64,000 nucleotides of DNA from positions 1 to 64,000 of the forward strand of contig CAZYVU010000003.1 of the NCBI GenBank assembly GCA_964651435.1. Reading direction: 5' to 3'. This DNA comes from CAZYVU01 sp964651435. Its GTDB lineage: Bacteria > Desulfobacterota > Syntrophorhabdia > Syntrophorhabdales > CAYQXL01. Positions 58,838 to 64,000 of the stretch are shown here, in pieces. The first letter of the stretch is position 1. Every line of letters starts with the position of its first letter. The position numbers and the translations under genes were made by a program. The notes under the pieces are model-generated. The model searched no databases. It saw only the letters and a program-made list of their open reading frames with translations, and was not told the DNA's origin.

Positions 58838-59398
58838 TTATTCTCCGCCGTTCACCTTAATGATTTCCGTTTCCTTGAAGGCGCGGGTGTAAGCGTTAAT
58901 GTTTTTTAGGGCTATAACGCCGAAGCGGTCCCGCACGGGGCCCTCCAGCGATTCAATGTCCACGACGCCCGTCACCTTTACGAGTGCGCCCAACATCGTC
59001 GTGTTGGTTATGGGAACGCCCATCTCCTCTTTGGCAATCTTTGAAGCGTCCACAAAGGCAATGTTTCTCCCGGGGAAGAGAGCCTTGAGCTCGTCGCCCG
59101 ATCGATGGGAGTTAATGATGACGAACCCTTCTTCCTTAAGGCCATCCGTCGGGTTCACGGTACCCAGAAGCGTTGAATCGAGAATGAGGACCGTATCAGG
59201 TGCATAAACCTTTGACCGCAGGCGGATGGGGTCGGAGGAGACCCGGAGAAAAGCCTGGACCGGCGCACCCCGCCGTTCCGGGCCAAAGCTTGGAAATGCC
59301 TGAGCGAACATGCCTTTCTTGATTGCTGCCTGGGCTATAAGCTCAGCGGATGTGACGGCACCCTGACCGCCCCTGCCGTGAAATCTCACCTCGATCAT
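58838..59398 (-). CDS. 2-oxoacid:ferredoxin oxidoreductase gamma subunit, without the other subunits
   Basis: This 186-residue protein is the gamma (PorG/KorC/VorC-type) subunit of a thiamine-dependent 2-oxoacid:ferredoxin oxidoreductase, starting EVRFHGRGGQGAVTSAELIAQAA and with SFGPERRGAPVQAFLR. These complexes oxidise pyruvate, 2-oxoglutarate or branched 2-oxoacids and reduce ferredoxin. Alpha, beta and delta genes are expected next to it, but adenine deaminase follows instead and cysS precedes it by 18 bp. It may serve a complex encoded elsewhere. Confidence 0.9.
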   Translation of the reverse strand: MIEVRFHGRGGQGAVTSAELIAQAAIKKGMFAQAFPSFGPERRGAPVQAFLRVSSDPIRLRSKVYAPDTVLILDSTLLGTVNPTDGLKEEGFVIINSHRSGDELKALFPGRNIAFVDASKIAKEEMGVPITNTTMLGALVKVTGVVDIESLEGPVRDRFGVIALKNINAYTRAFKETEIIKVNGGE

Positions 59399-59416
59399 GG
59401 CTCATGTCTCCTTTTC

Positions 59417-60859
59417 TCAAGAAATATTCTTTACCCGCCAGTCAGTGCCCTGAGGGGTGTCGAGAAGCTGGATGCCCTTACCCGCAAGATCTTGCCGTAT
59501 ATGGTCGGCCTTGGCGTAATCCTTTTTCTTCCTTGCCTCCGCCCGCTCCGTAATCGCCGCATCGACGGCCGACGGTTCCATGCCGATGCGTTGCAGGTGC
59601 CGGGCTTTTTCACCGCCGTTGAAGTTGTCGGGCGTATCCTGGAGGAGGCCCAAGGTGGAAGCGAGCGTCCTGAGCAGTGCGGCGCTGGAAAGCACCTTCG
59701 CCATGGCGCTCTCGTCCGCTTCGTCGAGCATCTTGTTGATCATTTTGGAAAGTTCGAACATGGAAGAGAGGGCGAGGGCTGCATTGAAGTCATCGTCCAT
59801 GGCATCGAAAAATGCCTTCTCCAGCACGTCGATATCGCCGAAAGGCGCCGGGACGGCTTTCGTGGTCCGCGATGCGCCTTCCACCCGTTCCAACGTTCCG
59901 TATAGCCTGTGCAGGGCGGCGTTGCTGTCCTCGATGGCTTTCTTGCTGTAATCAACGGGATTTCTGTAATGGGTTGTAAGAAAAAAGAGGCGCAAGGCGT
60001 CAGCGTGGAATTCCTTAAGAAAATCCTTTATGAGCAGAAAGTTGCCGATGGACTTGGACATCTTTTCTTTTTCAATGTTAACGAAGCCATTATGAACCCA
60101 ATAGTTAACGAAGGTCTTGCCCGTCGCTGCTTCTGTCTGTGCCCGTTCGTTTTCGTGGTGGGGAAAGATGAGGTCTCTGCCGCCGCCGTGAATATCAAAG
60201 GGGTTTCCCAGATACTTCGTGCTCATGACTGAGCACTCCAGGTGCCACCCGGGCCGTCCTTCGCCAAAGGGGGTTGCCCAGAACGGCTCGCCGTCCTTCG
60301 ACTTCTTCCAGAGGGCAAAGTCGAGAGGGTTTCGCTTTCTGTCATCCACTTCCACGCGCGCCCCGGCCAGCATCTCATCGAGGCCCCTCCGCGAGAGCTG
60401 CCCATAGGGGCGAAAGCTTTCGATGGAGAAATAGACGTCCCCATCGACACGGTACGCGTGGCCGTTCGAAAGAAGCGTCTCCACGAGCCGGATCATGTCA
60501 TCTATGTGGAGGGTTGCCCGCGGTTCGTAGGTGGGCCTGAGGATGTTCAGGCTCGCCATATCCTCGTAAAAAGAGGCTATATATTTCTCACCCACCTCTT
60601 GCCAGGGTATGCCTTCCTCATTGGCCCTTCGGATGATCTTGTCGTCAATGTCGGTGAAGTTCTTCACTGAAACGACATCGTAGCCACGGGCGAGGAGGTA
60701 GCGGTTGATGACATCGAAAACGAATGCACTCCGCGCGTGACCTATGTGACAGTGGTCATAGACGGTAACGCCGCAGACATACATTCCGGCCTTACCGGGC
60801 TCTATGGGAACAAAGTCCTCTTTCTGCTGCGTGAAGGTATTGTGTAGACGGATACCCAT
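59417..60859 (-). CDS. cysS: Cysteinyl-tRNA synthetase
   Basis: This class I synthetase of 480 residues charges tRNA-Cys. It has the zinc-ligand Cys in MYVCGVTVYD, the HIGH motif as CHIGHARSAF, GWHLECSVMS with zinc ligands and the KMSKS loop (EKEKMSKSIGNF). The ATG at 60859 gives the usual N-terminus; a GTG at 60877 with AAAGG upstream would add six residues. It is complete, including the C-terminal helical domain. Confidence 0.96.
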   Translation of the reverse strand: MGIRLHNTFTQQKEDFVPIEPGKAGMYVCGVTVYDHCHIGHARSAFVFDVINRYLLARGYDVVSVKNFTDIDDKIIRRANEEGIPWQEVGEKYIASFYEDMASLNILRPTYEPRATLHIDDMIRLVETLLSNGHAYRVDGDVYFSIESFRPYGQLSRRGLDEMLAGARVEVDDRKRNPLDFALWKKSKDGEPFWATPFGEGRPGWHLECSVMSTKYLGNPFDIHGGGRDLIFPHHENERAQTEAATGKTFVNYWVHNGFVNIEKEKMSKSIGNFLLIKDFLKEFHADALRLFFLTTHYRNPVDYSKKAIEDSNAALHRLYGTLERVEGASRTTKAVPAPFGDIDVLEKAFFDAMDDDFNAALALSSMFELSKMINKMLDEADESAMAKVLSSAALLRTLASTLGLLQDTPDNFNGGEKARHLQRIGMEPSAVDAAITERAEARKKKDYAKADHIRQDLAGKGIQLLDTPQGTDWRVKNIS

Positions 60860-60935
60860 AGACCGTATTTCTAACACAGAGAGCCTTTAGTTGTCAAAAC
60901 TTAGGTGCCTGCGTCCGGTTCCCGTTCAGTTTGCC

Positions 60936-62798
60936 TTAATTGGTTGGGGGAGGGAGCGGGGTTTCCGCTTCCGGGAACCTGAAGAGGGCGAAACGTTCCT
61001 CATCGTCGTCCTTTTCCGTCTTCTGGAGGAGTATGGGCGTGAGGCCCTTCAGGTAAACGTGGGTCTTGAAAAGCCTCATCATGCTTACGTCCATGATGAG
61101 AAGGCCACCGGGGTTGCGAAGACCGAAGGTCCGGAGTTCGGCAGGCGTGTTGACACTCTGTATACAGCCGACGTCAAGGTAATAGATGAGCGAGGCCGTC
61201 GCCCCCAGGAAGACAGCGACCCTCTGCCTGTCTGCGGCAGCGACGTGAGGCCGGACCTCGTTGCAGAAGGCCTTGAGCGTCCTGCCCCGCTCCGCAATGG
61301 ACGTGCCTGCACCGAGGACCAAGAGCTCCATGATCACGACCCCTGCGAAGAGGGTGGTGGCCGCCAGGGGCCGTGATCCCCTCTTCAGCATCACAAGTGC
61401 TGCAAGCCCTGCAGCCATCACCGCCGGCCCGGCCAGGAAGAGGGAGTAATGCCGGTATGCGGGCGCAATAAAGGGCGCTGCCAGTGCTGCAAGTCCGGCT
61501 GCCGCAACGGCAGAAGCGGTAACTGCGATGACGAAGGAGAGAAGGTCCTTTGCCTTGACGGGCCCACGGCTGATCCAGTCACCCACGGCCTTACCTGCGA
61601 TGAGGGTGAGCCCAGGAACGATCGGAAGGATGTAGTAGCCGCGGCGTGAGCCCGAGAGGGTGAAAAAGACAAAGATGCCGAGCACTGAGAAAAGGCACCA
61701 CAGCTTGCGGCGGTCCCTTTCCCAGCGCCGCCCGTCCCAGAGGCCGGCTATGGCCACGAGGGTCCAGGGGACGAGGAAGACGGGCGTGTGAAGGAGATAG
61801 GTGTAGACGGGATCCTTGTGGTCAAAGGGCCGGAAAAACCGTGTAATGTTTTCTGTGACCATGAGCTGCACGGGCAGCCAGGACCCTGTGGCCGCCACGG
61901 GCCAGAGAAGAAGGGCGGAAAAGAGCGCTGCGCCGGCGACGATGGCCGCCAGGGCCGGTGCGGAGAGAAGCCAGCGAAACTCCTCCCGGAGGATGGGCCA
62001 CGCCTGCGCCTGCCACGGAAGCCCCTGAGCGGCGGCGGCTCGGCACCGGTACGCAACGGCAGCAAGGCTGTAGCTACCCGCTGCAAAGAGGGCCACGGCC
62101 GGTGCCACGGGTCCTTTACAAAAGGAGGCCACCGCCCCTGTTCCATAGAAGGCGAGAAGCCAGGGAAACCTTCCCCGGGCAGCGCCCGCCAGAAAAAAGA
62201 AGGCCATGGACCAGATGCCGAGCAGGTTCAGCACCTCGGCGGAAGCCGTGCGGGACCAGAAAAGAAACATGGTCATGGTGGTCAGGAGAAGTGCCGCCGT
62301 ACCGCCTGCGGGCCTGCTGAAAAGCCTTCTGCCGATAAGATAGGTAATGACGACGGCGAGAAGGCCGGCGATGGCGCTGGGGAGGCGAAGAGTAAGCTCC
62401 GTCAGGCCGAAGGGGAAGGCAAAAGGAAGGGTGAGCCAGTGAGAAAGAAGCGGCTTGTCGAAGTCGGGAACGCAGTTGGTCGTGGGGTAGAAGTAGTTGC
62501 CCGATACCATCATCTCGCGGACGATGAGGGCCCACCGGCCCTCGGGTCCCCACAACGTCCTGACGGAGAGGCCGACGGAGAGGAGTAGGGCCGCAAGGAG
62601 GCCAAGGCCGAGAAGCCAAAGCCAGTCGGCCTTTGACCATCGCAGCCCAGGAAAGAGGCTCTCGGGAGGCCCAAGTATGTTCGGTCTCTCGGACAAGGGT
62701 GCAATCAATGAACCATACTTCGAGGCGGCGTGGCAAGATATCCTATTACCCAACCGTACCCGAAGTCGCCATGAAGCGCCAGATCCTTCCCGTCGCAA
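60936..62798 (-). CDS. GT39/ArnT-like membrane glycosyltransferase
   Basis: This 620-residue protein has 11-13 membrane helices and the family pattern of dolichyl-phosphate or undecaprenyl-phosphate sugar transferases: an early loop with GPEGRWALIVREMM, carrying the likely catalytic acid, then FDKPLLSHWLTLPF and many LA-rich helices. Members transfer 4-aminoarabinose to lipid A or mannose to proteins in the periplasm. The N-terminal 45 residues are weakly supported, and the true start could be later, near residue 45. Its acceptor is unknown. Confidence 0.78.
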   Translation of the reverse strand: MRREGSGASWRLRVRLGNRISCHAASKYGSLIAPLSERPNILGPPESLFPGLRWSKADWLWLLGLGLLAALLLSVGLSVRTLWGPEGRWALIVREMMVSGNYFYPTTNCVPDFDKPLLSHWLTLPFAFPFGLTELTLRLPSAIAGLLAVVITYLIGRRLFSRPAGGTAALLLTTMTMFLFWSRTASAEVLNLLGIWSMAFFFLAGAARGRFPWLLAFYGTGAVASFCKGPVAPAVALFAAGSYSLAAVAYRCRAAAAQGLPWQAQAWPILREEFRWLLSAPALAAIVAGAALFSALLLWPVAATGSWLPVQLMVTENITRFFRPFDHKDPVYTYLLHTPVFLVPWTLVAIAGLWDGRRWERDRRKLWCLFSVLGIFVFFTLSGSRRGYYILPIVPGLTLIAGKAVGDWISRGPVKAKDLLSFVIAVTASAVAAAGLAALAAPFIAPAYRHYSLFLAGPAVMAAGLAALVMLKRGSRPLAATTLFAGVVIMELLVLGAGTSIAERGRTLKAFCNEVRPHVAAADRQRVAVFLGATASLIYYLDVGCIQSVNTPAELRTFGLRNPGGLLIMDVSMMRLFKTHVYLKGLTPILLQKTEKDDDEERFALFRFPEAETPLPPPTN

Positions 62799-62911
62799 AC
62801 CTGCGGAGGGAGGAGCTCTTGCAGGCCCTCACCTGTGCGCAGGGAGAGTAAGGGTTCGCCCATGAGAGGGCCCCGCGCTCCTCAAACCCCTTGGCCTCCC
62901 ATCGTTCCTTG

Positions 62912-63607
62912 TTATTTCCGCCAGGACAGGCGCTTTTCCGTCCACCGCGAGAGGCTGGTGAAGGCGAAGCAGATGATGAAGTAGATGACGGCGACGAAGG
63001 CGAAGATTTCCGTGGGATAGATCATGGTGCGGTTGTTGATCTGCGTGGCTGCGTGCGTCAGCTCCGAGACCCCGACGATGAAAGCCAGGGACGTATCTTT
63101 GATCATGGAGACGAACTGGTTGACGAAGGATGGTATCATGTTCCTCAGGCCCTGGGGCAGGACGATAAAGACCATGACCTGCCAGGGCTTAAGCCCCGTC
63201 GAAAGGCCCGCCTCCGTCTGGCCCCGCGGGATGCCCTCGACGCCTGCCTTGACGATCTGCGACATGTAGGCGGAGGTGAAGATGGTGAGGGCCGCGATGA
63301 CGGTCCAGCTCTCCGATACGGTGCCTCCCATGACGGCAGGCAGAAGGAAGTACATCCAGAATATGACCATGAGGAGCGGCATGCCCCTGATGAAGTTGAG
63401 GACGACCAGCGTGGCGTACCGGATGGGCCTGTTGTGGGAGATGTTCAGGAGACCGAGAATGAGACCGCCGAAAAAGGAGAGGATACAGGCCACGACGGCG
63501 AGATAGAGGGTCAGCGCGATGCCGCCGAGGGGGCCGTGGGGAAAGCGGCCGATAAAAAAGTAGGTGATGTTCGTCCAGATGACGGTGAAATTAAGACCCG
63601 TTTCCAT
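62912..63607 (-). CDS. Polar amino acid ABC transporter permease
   Basis: This 231-residue permease of the HisM/GlnP family has about five membrane helices and the ABC-interacting EAA loop as EAGLSTGLKPWQVMVFIVLPQ. It pairs with the second permease gene beginning beyond the right edge. Glutamate, glutamine or another polar amino acid is the likely substrate. The ATPase and binding protein would be encoded further upstream or elsewhere. Confidence 0.93.
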   Translation of the reverse strand: METGLNFTVIWTNITYFFIGRFPHGPLGGIALTLYLAVVACILSFFGGLILGLLNISHNRPIRYATLVVLNFIRGMPLLMVIFWMYFLLPAVMGGTVSESWTVIAALTIFTSAYMSQIVKAGVEGIPRGQTEAGLSTGLKPWQVMVFIVLPQGLRNMIPSFVNQFVSMIKDTSLAFIVGVSELTHAATQINNRTMIYPTEIFAFVAVIYFIICFAFTSLSRWTEKRLSWRK

Positions 63608-63608
63608 G

Positions 63609-64000
63609 TCACCGTGCCTTCATGGGACTGAGAAACTTCTCGTCGTAGTAGGTAATGAGGAGCGTGATGATGACGGAAAGGACGACATAGACGAGGGTTG
63701 CGGCCGTGAAGGCCTCGAAACCCTTGAACGTATAACTTTCCACCTGCCGTGCCTGATAGGTCAGCTCCATGACCCCGATGGTCATGGCCAACGACGAGTT
63801 CTTCGTCAGGTTCAGGAACTGGTTAATGAGGGGCGGTATGGTGAGCCGCACTGCCTGGGGCAGAATGATGTACTGCATGGACCGTATGTAGGAGAAGCCC
63901 GAACTTCGTGCCGCCTCCAACTGCTCCTTCGGGATTGAGCGAACGCCGGACCGAATATCCTCGGCGATGAATGCCGATGTGTAGATGGTCAGTGCGATAA
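63609..64000 (-). CDS. Polar amino acid ABC transporter permease, cut by the window edge
   Basis: The C-terminal part of a second HisM/GlnP permease: the EAA loop EAARSSGFSYIRSMQYIILPQ in two parts and two following helices are present. The reading frame is open to the edge and the start codon lies outside. It ends 1 bp before the partner permease gene, typical of a heterodimeric transporter operon. Confidence 0.92.
   Translation of the reverse strand, partial: IALTIYTSAFIAEDIRSGVRSIPKEQLEAARSSGFSYIRSMQYIILPQAVRLTIPPLINQFLNLTKNSSLAMTIGVMELTYQARQVESYTFKGFEAFTAATLVYVVLSVIITLLITYYDEKFLSPMKAR

Noticed and set aside
62762..62851. Short plus-strand ORF next to the GT39 gene
   Set aside because: It is only 26-30 codons, overlaps the 5' region of a minus-strand gene and has no motif.

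Overview
The window looks like a chromosomal segment of an anaerobic, GC-rich Gram-negative bacterium, probably a deltaproteobacterial-type or syntrophic aromatic degrader (Syntrophorhabdus-like is my guess). The reasons are LolCDE-type export genes, CarD, a ferredoxin-type 2-oxoacid oxidoreductase subunit, an oxygen-independent aromatic catabolic operon, and heptanucleotide tandem repeats between genes. No rRNA gene is present and I recognised no tRNA gene. A 100-N scaffold gap at 33940-34039 and repeats at its edges show that this is a draft assembly.

Layout. (1) 1-1300: decayed toxin-antitoxin remnants. They include a HigA antitoxin cut by the window edge and a hicB-like gene split by a 133-bp insertion with a 5-bp target duplication. 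(2) 1336-19284: one long minus-strand operon of 14 genes. It is read from a sigma70-type promoter flanked by two perfect palindromes that fit the FCD-type GntR regulator encoded inside it. It encodes a family III CoA-transferase, a MeaB chaperone, an acyl-CoA dehydrogenase, a two-subunit B12 mutase, a HyuA/HyuB pair, a phenylacetate-CoA-ligase-like enzyme and a three-subunit molybdenum hydroxylase. At the end come a PreA-like Fe-S flavoenzyme and an acetyl-CoA hydrolase-type CoA-transferase. Apart from the last two genes this matches the iaa pathway of anaerobic indole-3-acetate (auxin) degradation known from denitrifying Aromatoleum/Azoarcus, and it is the most notable find here. (3) 19356-33798: housekeeping genes trpS, murI, priA (with eroded helicase motifs), a two-component system, ispDF, a PIN/TRAM protein, carD and smc. 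(4) 33799-36268: repeat-rich gap region, then a sodium:solute symporter with a tiny partner protein.

(5) 36295-49098: envelope proteins, then a large compatible-solute and osmotic-stress cluster. It holds a mannosyl-3-phosphoglycerate phosphatase-like HAD enzyme, a GT81-type synthase, a DUF5752 protein, TreT, OtsA fused to a membrane sensor-like module, OtsB, a GT2 enzyme, an MscS-type membrane protein and a double universal stress protein. A promoter at 38168-38196 drives a leader with two tandem, near-identical structured units that end in intrinsic terminators. This is a candidate riboswitch-like RNA ahead of a pentapeptide-repeat protein. A Phd/PIN module with a catalytically altered PIN toxin lies inside this region. 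(6) 49210-64000: a carbonic-anhydrase-like hexapeptide protein, a cupin, a TIGR02757-like protein, rimO, lysS, lolC/D, adenine deaminase, an orphan oxidoreductase gamma subunit, cysS, a GT39 enzyme and two amino-acid ABC permeases, the second cut by the window end.

Functionally, the catabolic operon would take an arylacetate with an N-heteroaromatic ring through CoA activation, ring hydroxylation, lactam opening, CoA transfer, B12 rearrangement and oxidation toward aminobenzoyl-CoA. The beta-oxidation and ring-reduction genes must lie elsewhere. All functional assignments come from reading motifs and gene order; no database search was run.
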